DNA of 6,391 bases from Streptomyces katrae (GCF_000966975.1 NZ_JZWV01001140.1:1-6391), one strand, 5' to 3'; positions 1 through 5,922 are shown, counted from the first letter of the stretch. The notes: generated by a model not told the origin, from the sequence alone. Made by a program: numbers and translations.

Positions 1-2
1 CC

Positions 3-250
3 GACACGGACGTGCACCCGCATTTCGACAGTGGCGCGGTGGTGGCCTGGCACTTGGCCCACGACAGGATCGAAGTACCCACGGGCCCGACGGTGGCCTA
101 CCTGACGCTGGCCGGGACCGGGGGCGCTGCGGGCCGGTTCCGGCTCGATGACCCGCACCTGGTCCTGGCCGACGACCCGGCCGGCGAGGACCGGTTGTCC
201 GGCTGGTCCACCGATGACGACGCTGCTGTTCTCAGGACACTGGTGGCGCA
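3..250 (+). pseudogene. Hypothetical protein fragment, open at the left edge
   Basis: The frame starting at base 3 is open from the window edge, so the true start lies outside; a GTG at base 12 is only an internal candidate. Residues encoded up to about base 250 look like a real protein: balanced composition, hydrophobic and acidic alternation, and segments such as VVAWHLAHDRIEVP and RLDDPHLVLADD. After about base 250 the same frame turns into a low-quality, Pro/Arg/Ser/His-rich read, while the +1 frame from about 254 becomes more protein-like. This suggests a frameshift or a deletion junction near 245-255. I do not recognise the family. It may be the upstream part of the same wrecked gene as the helicase-like piece that follows, or an unrelated fragment joined to it. 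Confidence 0.35.
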
Positions 251-253
251 GCC

Positions 254-690
254 TTGGCCGCGCAGCGCACACCAGCAGCTGTCGACCACGCGGACCCGGC
301 TGACGCCCAACCAGTGCCACCAGCCCAGCCATTCACAGCGCAGCATTGGACCGCCGCCGCGGTGCCACTCCATCACCGAAGCCGGCTGGTTGCCATGTTC
401 GGCGCACGAGGCCGTCGGGACCAGGCCGCCGCAGTCGTGCCGGGCGCAGGCGCAGCCCTCTGACGGGCCGGCGTACGGCACGCCGCAGGTGCGTCCTGGT
501 GCTGCTACCGACCCTCGACCTGCTCACCCAGACCGCCCAGGAGTGGCACACGGCCGGCCACACCGGGCCCGCAGTCGCCTTGTACTCGCTGGAGGACATC
601 GCCAGAAGGCCTGCCTTCGGGCCGGTGGTTCCCCGCCTTGCAGGGAACGTCTTTCTGCACGCCCCAGGACTCCCGCGCTTCGCACGGGAG
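254..690 (+). pseudogene. Decayed DEAD/DEAH-type helicase fragment
   Basis: The frame starting at 481 reads RRRCVLVLLPTLDLLTQTAQ followed by a Trp/His/Gly-rich stretch and VALYSLED, to about base 600. This resembles the segment after the Walker A motif (motif Ia, usually VLVVVPTLDLLxQT) in the superfamily 2 helicases widespread in Streptomyces accessory and chromosome-arm DNA. A live gene would have GxGKT about 20-30 residues upstream. The region 370-440 has no intact Walker A in any frame; the +2 frame there (LHHRSRLVAMFGARGRR) is only a possible ruin of it. No DEAD/DEAH box or C-terminal helicase motif follows within the 90 codons before the hairpin at 708. I infer a relic with at least one frameshift. 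The helicase identity rests on one motif block. Confidence 0.4.
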
Positions 691-694
691 ATGA

Positions 695-811
695 GCCCGT
701 TTCACGGGGTCGAGTTCCTCCGCGTTATGCGCGGAGGAACTCGACCGCCTAGCCGCGCTCGGTTACCGAACGGCGAGTACACGACTCCTCGCCGAGTTGC
801 CAGTCCGGTAA
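695..811 (+). pseudogene. Possible C-terminal fragment of an unknown gene
   Basis: The frame from 695 to the TAA at 809-811 reads, after a Ser-rich start, AEELDRLAALGYRTASTRLL followed by AELPVR and the stop. This amphipathic alpha-helical pattern is more protein-like than the other frames here and would suit the C-terminus of a larger protein, perhaps the helicase-like gene upstream, in yet another frame. A TGA at 692-694 closes the frame on the left and no start codon with a ribosome binding site is visible. It overlaps the 17-bp hairpin, which includes a TTA codon at 725-727. The fragment is too short for assignment and could be chance. Confidence 0.2.
708..746. terminator. Strong perfect hairpin, probable bidirectional terminator
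   Basis: The arms ggtcgagttcctccgcg (708-724) and cgcggaggaactcgacc (730-746) are exact reverse complements over 17 bp, with a 5-nt loop ttatg. A smaller hairpin, cccgt/acggg at 696-708, abuts it. The structure sits 83 bp beyond the stop of the minus-strand zinc-module gene (stop at 830) and at the end of the plus-strand wreck, so it lies between convergent transcription units. There is no T-tract on either side, which is common for actinobacterial terminators. A mobile-element stem or a regulatory RNA stem is an alternative. Confidence 0.5.
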
Positions 812-829
812 TTCCTCTATCTGCGCGCT

Positions 830-1702
830 TTATACCACCCTCGTTGACATGGTCACGATGACACGCTGATCGTGACCGTCTGCGAAAACGCCCAAATCTA
901 TCGGAGTGTTCGTCAGGGCATCGAAGGGAATTCTGATGTCTCTGTCGCCGAGGTCATCCTCTCCGAAGGTGTCTTGCTCCAGCAGCTTGCCAGTGATCCA
1001 TAGGAATTCCCCAGGAAAGATCATCAACTGCTGGTCTCTCTCTACGGGGAATTCCGTCCCCTCGATGATCTCCTGAGGGTCACTGCCTGGCCGGTCGAAA
1101 AGGTTGAACGAACCCAGGGTGATGAGCTTTCCGGCCTCAGGCCCGAAGCAGAGGCGCGCCACGTCGAAACGCCCGGAGATCTCCAGTCCGTTCCCAGGAT
1201 CATCCCCCGTGTTGTCGTTGAGAATACGGTGCAGCGTCACGACGACGTTCTTCACATCGTTGAGGTGGGGAAGCACGAAGGGATAGCCCTGCCAGGAGTG
1301 GCCGACAGTGCTGCCAGGGCACTCACCCTTCCGGCCGGTATTGCCGTTCCAGAACATTGCCATGCAATTCTGGCAGTATCCCCACCCATCCTGCGAGTTC
1401 GGCGTGGCCGGGACGTTATGCGGAAGGCTGAAATCAAGGGAACCGTGCCCGTCGTGACCACCACCGGCCGGGCACGCCCCCTTCCGTTCAATCCCGTTCC
1501 AGAACATCTCCATGCACTTATTTCAGAACGCCCAATTCCTCTGCACCGTCAAACTCTCAGGCTCACCAAACGGCAACAAAAACGTAAATCCCGTCGCCCA
1601 GTGACTGCCGCCGGACCTGCAAACGCCCTTGCGGTCAGGAAGTTCGTTCCAGAACATCGACATACACTTGCCGCAGAAGCGCCAATTCCCCTGAATGCCC
1701 AT
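830..1702 (-). pseudogene. Tandem zinc-module protein with in-frame TGA at a conserved Cys
   Basis: One minus-strand frame runs from ATG 1702 to TAA 830 (290 codons), interrupted only by TGA at 1523-1525 (codon 60). Codons 4-153 form three modules of exactly 50 residues. Each has W-x2-CxxC-M-x-MFWN, then RKGxC, a His 6-7 residues later and F-x-LP: C10/C13/C28/H34, stop60/C63/C77/H83 and C110/C113/C128/H135. I infer one zinc site per module, resembling short WRxCxxCxxxF/W ribbon repeats seen in many Streptomyces hypothetical proteins. Residues about 150-290 form a beta-rich domain with an acidic DTFGEDDLGDRD segment, perhaps C2-like; its function is unknown. ATG 1702 is chosen because AGGTGG lies 5 nt upstream; GTG 1711 directly follows a TAG and has no ribosome site. 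Without readthrough the products would be a 59-residue peptide and, only with reinitiation at ATG 1513, a 227-residue remainder. Local GC is low (33 of 60 in 1021-1080). Confidence 0.7.
1244..1693 (-). repeat. Three in-phase 150-bp coding repeats (50-residue modules)
   Basis: Three consecutive 150-bp units (1693-1544, 1543-1394, 1393-1244) encode the cysteine modules of the zinc-module protein. The plus-strand 12-mer gttccagaacat, encoding MFWN plus flanking bases, recurs exactly at 1346, 1496 and 1646, a period of 150 bp each time. The third unit drifts into the C-terminal domain near its end. The strict spacing supports internal duplication and fixes which residue the TGA replaces. Confidence 0.85.
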
Positions 1703-1707
1703 AAGAT

Positions 1708-1713
1708 CCACCT
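1708..1713 (-). promoter_or_regulatory. Shine-Dalgarno site of the zinc-module gene
   Basis: The minus strand reads AGGTGG, then five bases, then ATG (1702-1700). This is the best ribosome-binding site near the start and argues for ATG 1702 over GTG 1711, which overlaps the SD sequence itself. Confidence 0.6.
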
Positions 1714-1842
1714 ATTAGTCACACCCCCGTCCAGTGGGAGCTGTATTGAGTAGCTCAAAATTCCGGGCCCACTGATTGGCGACTGGTTTGTTCACCTAGC
1801 CGCTCCCCTCATTAGACACAGACACCGAATGCCCGGCAGGTC

Positions 1843-1873
1843 CCGTCAAGTCGTAACTTGACGGCCGGCCGTC
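1843..1873. promoter_or_regulatory. Two overlapping palindromes in the intergenic region
   Basis: ccgtcaagt (1843-1851) and acttgacgg (1856-1864) form a perfect 9-bp stem with loop cgta. Bases 1860-1873 (gacggccggccgtc) are a perfect 14-bp palindrome that shares gacgg with the right arm of the first stem. The site lies between the divergent zinc-module gene and the IS remnant. It could be an operator, a piece of a mobile-element end, or a pair of competing RNA stems. Nothing in the sequence decides among these. The rest of 1714-1945 shows no gene that I can support. Confidence 0.3.
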
Positions 1874-1972
1874 GCTTGGCTCCACCTGCGGCCTCTCGTT
1901 CCTGCTGAGGCCTGGCTGATAATTGATCTTGTGGCAGGTCGAGGTGAGTTGGCGGACGCAGCGTGGGATCGG

Positions 1973-2104
1973 ATGGTCTGGCACCGCCGCTACCCCTCGG
2001 ACACCTACGACGACGAGTGGGCATAGATCGAACCGCTCCTGCCGATCCTGGCCTGCGAGACACCTCGCGGCGGGCGGCCGGAAAAGCACACGCGGCGCGA
2101 GGTC
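1973..2104 (+). pseudogene. IS5-family transposase N-terminal remnant
   Basis: From ATG 1973 the frame reads MVWHRRYPSDTYDDEWA, a TAG stop (2024-2026), then IEPLLPILACETPRGGRPEK and HTRREV. This is the N-terminal DUF4096-type signature of IS5-family transposases in Streptomyces (YPSDLTDxEWxLIEPLLP followed by GGRPxxxxRREI). In the family the TAG position is normally Leu, so a TTG-to-TAG change is enough to explain it. Similarity stops abruptly at 2104, and the frame ends at TGA 2120. The following expected segment (GCxWRxLP) and the DDE catalytic core are absent. TTG 1949 is an alternative upstream start in the same frame. This is a dead, 3'-truncated element, and I could not identify terminal inverted repeats. 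Confidence 0.75.
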
Positions 2105-2201
2105 CAGTTTTCCGTCTGCTGAACTGTTCGTGATGGCACTGAGCTGGTGCGATGCGTCGCGTAGGCGTCCGCGACGTTGCAGGGCCGGAAGATGGCGGAA
2201 C

Positions 2202-2218
2202 GCCGGCGGGCCGCCGGC
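2202..2218. terminator. Weak hairpin 3' of the FABP-like remnant
   Basis: gccggc (2202-2207) pairs with gccggc (2213-2218) around gggcc, 55 bp beyond the minus-strand stop at 2273. It may terminate the VOC/FABP-like transcript, but GC-rich palindromes this short are common at this base composition. Between 2105 and 2272 I see no supportable gene. A 7-bp stem cgtcgcg/cgcgacg (2155-2161/2170-2176) is also present there. Confidence 0.25.
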
Positions 2219-2272
2219 TCCGGGGAGCGGGCGGCCCGCGGTGGGGTCTGCCAGACGTGAGGGTGCGAGGGG

Positions 2273-2596
2273 TCAGGCGGATCGCTTGAACTTCTGGACG
2301 GCGGTCTTGCCATGGCAAGACACGATGACGGTCATGCCGGAATCCGTGCTCTCGTGGACGAACTTGGCCTCCCTGTCGTCACTCGTGAACGTCTGCACCA
2401 GCTTGTGGTCGCCCTCCGCGGACAGGACGGAGATCCCTTCGACGCCCCAGAGGGGCACGGGGGTCTTCGAGCCCAGGGCGCACCGCGTCTCGATGATGTC
2501 GGGCTCGGAGGGATCTTGATGTACCAGGTGTCGCCCGTGGCGCTGATCTCCACCGAGGGCCTGACCATGCGGCCGGGCGTGCGCGACCGTCCACAA
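2273..2596 (-). pseudogene. Lipocalin/fatty-acid-binding-protein-like remnant, frameshifted
   Basis: Two minus-strand frames join into a FABP-like sequence. The frame from ATG 2568 reads MVRPSVEISATGDTWYIKI. The next frame continues with SEPDIIETRCALGSKTPVPL, then GDHKLVQTF, DSGMTVIVSCHGKTAV and QKFKRSA, ending at TGA 2273. This follows the order of cytosolic FABPs: KPTxxIxxxGDxxxIK, a TExxFxLG-like strand, KLVxxxxWDG, and a final strand pair ending in Lys/Arg. The frames switch at a GGG run (2510-2512, plus strand); one extra base would restore a single frame of about 98 residues. FABPs are about 130 residues; the N-terminal strand and helix pair is missing or reduced to IAGLWTV (about 2605-2585), in the same frame as the C-terminal part. 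The family would bind a small hydrophobic ligand in a beta-barrel. It sits 35-60 bp after the VOC gene and may be co-transcribed. Confidence 0.5.
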
Positions 2597-2631
2597 GCCG
2601 GCGATGGAGGCTCGGCCGCAGATGGCCCCCG

Positions 2632-3054
2632 CTACACCTCCTCCGTCGGCGCGTCAGCAGCCTGCTCGCGCAGCGCGAGCCACTCCTGGAGTTCGATCAG
2701 ATTCCCTTCCGGGTCCTCCAGGTAGGCGACCCGTATGCGGTCGCCCAACGGGCCGGGGTCTCGGGTGAACTGCACCCCCCGCGAGGTGAGCTCGGCGTGG
2801 ACGGCGTCCAGGTCGTCCACCCGCAGCACCACCAGCGCGCGGTGACCCTCCGGCTCCGCCGCCAACCGCTCCAGCACGTCGGCCATCTGCACCCGGTCCT
2901 GCAGCGCGATCGCGGCGTGTCCGCTGTCGGGGCTGAGCTTGGCGTAGGGGCCGCTCTCGGCCTCGAACTGCGGCTTGAGCCCGAGCACGTCCCGGTAGAA
3001 GCGGTAGACGGCGGGGAAGTCGGACACCAAGAGGCGTATCTGGGTGAGTTCCAT
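2632..3054 (-). CDS. Glyoxalase/bleomycin-resistance (VOC) family protein
   Basis: The 140-residue protein has the two beta-alpha-beta-beta-beta halves of the vicinal oxygen chelate fold. Half 1 is MELTQIRLLVSDF, an FYRDVLGL helix (19-26) and HAAIAL. Half 2 is HRALVVLRVDDLDAVHAEL (71-89), SRGVQF and DPEGNLIELQEW (114-125), with the usual metal-ligand Glu at E121. Length is typical of single-domain VOC proteins. They act as glyoxalases, dioxygenases, thiol transferases or drug-binding proteins, and the substrate cannot be told from sequence. ATG 3054 is chosen because homologous sequence begins there and GAAAG lies about 6 nt upstream. Longer in-frame starts to 3147 would add a basic, unrelated N-terminus. 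The FABP-like remnant follows in the same direction. The codon use is normal and the gene looks intact. Confidence 0.85.
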   Translation of the reverse strand: MELTQIRLLVSDFPAVYRFYRDVLGLKPQFEAESGPYAKLSPDSGHAAIALQDRVQMADVLERLAAEPEGHRALVVLRVDDLDAVHAELTSRGVQFTRDPGPLGDRIRVAYLEDPEGNLIELQEWLALREQAADAPTEEV

Positions 3055-3179
3055 ACGCAACTTTCTAGCCCAGTTCCCGCTCGCGTTCCGGCTCGACCGC
3101 GATCTTTGAGTGAGTCCTGCCGGAGTTCGGCGACGTACCCGGTGCACGGGGAACCGGCCTTCCCAGGGCCGCGTGTGGG

Positions 3180-3204
3180 GCCGGCGGCCCAGCAGGCCGC
3201 CGGC
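3180..3204. terminator. GC hairpin, probable terminator of the matAB-like operon
   Basis: gccggcggcc (3180-3189) and ggccgccggc (3195-3204) are perfect 10-bp complements around cagca. The hairpin is 85 bp past the minus-strand stop of the glycan synthase (3289) and about 125 bp upstream of the VOC start, so it would separate the two minus-strand units. No T-tract follows. The rest of 3055-3288 shows no gene I can support. Confidence 0.45.
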
Positions 3205-3288
3205 TTCTGCGGGTTCGCCTGGTCGAGGCGGCGTTGGCGCTGATGGCCCGGGAGGATTGGTGCAGGGCTGAACGGCCGGCGCTCGGGG

Positions 3289-5589
3289 TCATGTCTGGGG
3301 CCCGGCGCGCCTTTGGTCCCGCGACGGCGAACTTGACCGTGACCGGGCTGGTGACGGCCGGTCTGTCGCTGGGGGCGGGGAACTACATGCGGGCAGTCTG
3401 CCAGGTCCTGACGCTCGATCCCGCCGCAAGATCGCCATGTGGCGTGATCGCCACGCTGTGTGGGCCCGGGTAGGCGCAGGCGGTGCGGAGCGTGGAGGCG
3501 TCGCCGGGCGTGCCGTCGTGTGTTTCTGGGCGGCCGGCCGATGCCATGTGGGGCCTGCCCCGAGTGCCGCTGTGGCCAGGGCGTGGATGGTGACCAGGCA
3601 CAGGGCCGTGCGGTAGAGGGTCTGCTGGAGCGGGACGAGCCAGAGGTGGCGCAGGCTTTCGCCGTCCGTGCGCAGCGCGTAGGCGGCGAGGACGAGTTGG
3701 GCGAGGCTGAAGCCGGTCCAGGTGAGTGCGGGGACAGGCGTGGTGCCGGAGGCGAGCCCGTACAGGGCGACGGCGTCCATGAGGGGTGCGGCGAGCGGCA
3801 GGGCGAGCTGGAAGAGGAGCAGGTAGGGCAGGGTGCGGCGGCCGAGGCGGCCGGCGATGCCGGTTTCCCGGACGGCGCGGCGGTGTTTCCAGATGGACTG
3901 CAGGGTGCCGTATGCCCATCGGTGGCGTTGGTGCCAGAGGCTGCGGACGGTCGTCGGTACGTGTGTCCGGGCGTGGGCGTCGCTGCGGTAGACGACGCGC
4001 CAGCCGGCCCGGCACAGCGCCATGGCGATGTCGGTGTCCTCCGCGAGGGTGTCGGCGCTGATGCCGCCGCAGGAGTCCAGGGCCGTCCGCCGGAAGGCTC
4101 CGATGGCCCCGGGAACGGTCGGGCTGGCACCGGCCAGGTCGAAGAGCCGTCGTTCCAGGCCGAAGCTCATCACGTACTCCAGGTGCTGCCACAGGGGCAG
4201 CCAGCCCTCGCGGTTGGCGACCTTCGTATTGCCGGCGACCGCACCCACCGACGGGTCGGTGAAGGCGGCGGCCAGCCGTGCCACTGCTCCGGGGGCGACC
4301 ACGGTATCCGCGTCGACCATCACGATCACCTCGTGTGCCGCGTGGCCGACTCCGGCGTTCAGGGCGGCGGGCTTGCCCCGGTTGGGCTGGGTCACCACGC
4401 GCACCCTGGGGTCCGCCACCGCGCGGGCCGTCTCCGCGGTCCCGTCGGTGGAGCCGTCGTCGACCACCACGACGTCGATGTCCGGGCAGCCGCCGTCGAG
4501 CAGGGCGCGCACACAGGCAGCGACGGTCGCCTGTTCGTTGTGGGCCGGAACGATCGCGGAGACGCGGGACAGGGGCCCGGCCGGGTTCCGGACTTCGCGG
4601 TGCCTTCGGTGAACGGCCGAGGCGGCCGAGAGCAGGAGCAGGCGGGCGGCGGTGAGCAGTGCCACGGCGTACAGCAGCCACGCGGCGGCAGGCGGTACGG
4701 CAACCGCCGCCTGGACCAGGCCGATCAGGGCGGCGCCGTACCAGTGGTCGAACCGGCTGACCGGTGCCGTCTGGGGCGGCAGGCCGACCGCGTCGGACAG
4801 CGTGGTGAACCGGTATCCGCGGGCCTTGAGGGAGTCGATGAGCGGCCCCAGGGCCTCGACCGTCCTGGAACGGTCGCCGCCCGCGTCGTGCAGCAGAACG
4901 ACGGCACCGCGGCCCTCCTCCGGGACGGCGCCGCGCATGATGTCCGCAACGCTGCGGGCCTCCCAGTCGAGGCCGTCGCGGGTGGACAGGACGGTCAGGT
5001 AGCCGAGGGCGCCGGTGCGCAGGGCGGCGTGCCAGTCGCGGTCGTTGAGTGCGTCGGGCATCGAGGAGTACGGCGGCCGCAGGAGCGTCGTACTCGTGCC
5101 GGTGGCCCCGGCGAGGACGGCGCGGCTGGCGGCGAGTTCCATGCGGATTCGCCAGACCGGTGCTGTGGCCAGGTCGGTGTGGGTGAAGGTGTGCAGGCCG
5201 ACTTCGTGCCCGGCGGCGGTCTGCGCGCGGACGATCTCGGGGTGTTCGGCCACGTGCCGGCCGACGACGAAGAACGTGGCGGGGACCGATTTGGCGGCCA
5301 GCAGGCGCATGATCTGCGGGGTCCAGGTGGGGTCGGGGCCGTCGTCGAAGGTGAGTGCCACCGTGCCCGGGCGTACGGCCAGGCTGACGGGCGAGCCGTT
5401 GCGGGTGTCGATGACGGGTCCGCCGCCCGAGACGGATTGCGGTACGAGGGCGCCCGGCTGCCGTTCCTGGACGGTGCTCGGTACGCCGACGCCGCGCAGG
5501 ACCGAAGTCGCCAGGAAGAGGGCGGACAGGAACACCGCCAGGACACCCCCCAGGAGCCACCAGTGCCCGCGGGGCGAGGCCGCCTTCAT
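3289..5589 (-). CDS. matB: Bifunctional polysaccharide deacetylase/GT2 glycosyltransferase, MatB-like
   Basis: 766 residues from ATG 5589. An N-terminal membrane anchor (about 10-31) precedes an outward-facing NodB deacetylase domain with its motifs present: TFDDGP (80-85), HTFTH (133-137), RPPY (171-174), LDW (207-209) and LLH (232-234). Two or so membrane segments (about 284-322) lead to a cytosolic GT2 domain: VPAHNE (347-352), VDDGS (376-380), DAD (426-428), AEDTD (516-520) and QRHRW (554-558), the processive-synthase pattern. Further membrane segments lie at about 587-680. By family knowledge it would polymerise and export a beta-linked GlcNAc polymer and partly deacetylate it, as MatB does for the PNAG-like glue of Streptomyces pellets. 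The start overlaps the upstream stop as ATGA, implying coupled translation. After WHRPAAQ (about 688) comes an 80-residue Pro/Arg/Ser-rich tail, perhaps a frameshift read-on. The symbol is inferred from architecture. Confidence 0.85.
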   Translation of the reverse strand: MKAASPRGHWWLLGGVLAVFLSALFLATSVLRGVGVPSTVQERQPGALVPQSVSGGGPVIDTRNGSPVSLAVRPGTVALTFDDGPDPTWTPQIMRLLAAKSVPATFFVVGRHVAEHPEIVRAQTAAGHEVGLHTFTHTDLATAPVWRIRMELAASRAVLAGATGTSTTLLRPPYSSMPDALNDRDWHAALRTGALGYLTVLSTRDGLDWEARSVADIMRGAVPEEGRGAVVLLHDAGGDRSRTVEALGPLIDSLKARGYRFTTLSDAVGLPPQTAPVSRFDHWYGAALIGLVQAAVAVPPAAAWLLYAVALLTAARLLLLSAASAVHRRHREVRNPAGPLSRVSAIVPAHNEQATVAACVRALLDGGCPDIDVVVVDDGSTDGTAETARAVADPRVRVVTQPNRGKPAALNAGVGHAAHEVIVMVDADTVVAPGAVARLAAAFTDPSVGAVAGNTKVANREGWLPLWQHLEYVMSFGLERRLFDLAGASPTVPGAIGAFRRTALDSCGGISADTLAEDTDIAMALCRAGWRVVYRSDAHARTHVPTTVRSLWHQRHRWAYGTLQSIWKHRRAVRETGIAGRLGRRTLPYLLLFQLALPLAAPLMDAVALYGLASGTTPVPALTWTGFSLAQLVLAAYALRTDGESLRHLWLVPLQQTLYRTALCLVTIHALATAALGAGPTWHRPAAQKHTTARPATPPRSAPPAPTRAHTAWRSRHMAILRRDRASGPGRLPACSSPPPATDRPSPARSRSSSPSRDQRRAGPQT

Positions 5590-5807
5590 CGTGGCAGGGG
5601 CGGCGCTTCGACGGCCTCGGCCGGGTGCGTCGCCGGAGGCTGGGGGTCGGCGTAGAGCACGCTGGCGCCGATGGCGAGGACGCACAGGCACAGGAGGCCC
5701 ACCATCACACCCGTGACGGTCACGATCCTGCGGCGGTGTCCGTGCGGGTCGTCGAACACGGGCGGGGAGAGAGCGGGCTTCGGGAGACTTTCAAGATCGT
5801 TGATCAC
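5586..5807 (-). CDS. matA: Small single-pass membrane protein, MatA-like
   Basis: 73 residues starting at GTG 5807 with MINDLESLPKPALSPP, a basic HRRR cluster (24-27), one hydrophobic segment (about 28-52) and a Pro-rich tail ending APPLPR. Positive-inside topology puts the short N-terminus in the cytosol and the tail outside. Its TGA (5588-5586) overlaps the ATG of the deacetylase-glycosyltransferase, so the two are almost certainly one operon and probably interact or share stoichiometry. Small membrane partners of this kind accompany synthases such as PgaD with PgaC. I recall that the Streptomyces mat locus pairs matB with a short gene matA; the name is given on position and size, not on a sequence match. 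No clear Shine-Dalgarno precedes GTG 5807, which may be leaderless. The next in-frame start (ATG within the membrane segment) would destroy the anchor. Confidence 0.65.
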   Translation of the reverse strand: MINDLESLPKPALSPPVFDDPHGHRRRIVTVTGVMVGLLCLCVLAIGASVLYADPQPPATHPAEAVEAPPLPR

Positions 5808-5815
5808 GTGAACGG

Positions 5816-5821
5816 ATGCTA
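5816..5821 (-). promoter_or_regulatory. Candidate -10 element giving a leaderless transcript
   Basis: The minus strand reads TAGCAT, then eight bases, then the GTG start (5807). Transcription from such a -10 would begin at or next to the start codon, which fits the absence of a ribosome-binding site. I see no convincing -35 at 17-18 bp, so this is tentative. Confidence 0.25.
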
Positions 5822-5893
5822 GGAAGATCGCGTCCGGGAGCCCCCACGAGCGCGCGGACTTTCGCCCGCAGGAACGAGCCGCGCACGTGTACC

Positions 5894-5922
5894 TTGACGC
5901 GCGCTACGGCGAACGGGTTACG
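5894..5922 (+). promoter_or_regulatory. Candidate promoter for the divergent membrane-protein gene
   Basis: TTGACG (5894-5899) is a good -35 match. At 17-18 bp the sequence gttacgc (5917-5923) is only a poor -10. If used, it would leave a leader of roughly 110 bases before ATG 6039, containing a short stem cggcg/cgccg (5907-5911/5921-5925). The intergenic region 5822-6038 otherwise shows no gene. CACGTG occurs twice (5806-5811 and 5884-5889), probably by chance. Confidence 0.2.

Noticed and set aside
851..877. 9-bp inverted repeat ggtcacgat/atcgtgacc
   Set aside because: It falls inside the C-terminal codons of the zinc-module protein (VIVTM strand) and loops nine bases. Likely a coding coincidence.
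1445..1475. 7-bp stem considered as a SECIS element for the TGA at 1523
   Set aside because: It begins 47 nt after the UGA, farther than bacterial SECIS hairpins, and lacks a recognisable apical loop. The nearer GUUC/GAAC pairing is only 4 bp.
3439..3454. 6-bp stem gtggcg/cgccac with a 4-nt loop
   Set aside because: It lies within the synthase reading frame, is short, and is expected often at this GC content.
3234..3473. Small plus-strand open frame with some hydrophobic residues
   Set aside because: It lies opposite the 3' end of the synthase gene, has no ribosome site and no family resemblance.
2697..4130. Long minus-strand frame overlapping the VOC gene and the synthase
   Set aside because: Pro/Ser/Arg-rich read out of frame with two well-supported genes. 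No domain pattern.
3460..5655. Long plus-strand open frame of about 730 codons
   Set aside because: It is antisense to the deacetylase-glycosyltransferase, whose conserved motifs prove the minus strand. Gly/Arg/Val/Gln-heavy composition and no recognisable motif mark it as a high-GC shadow.
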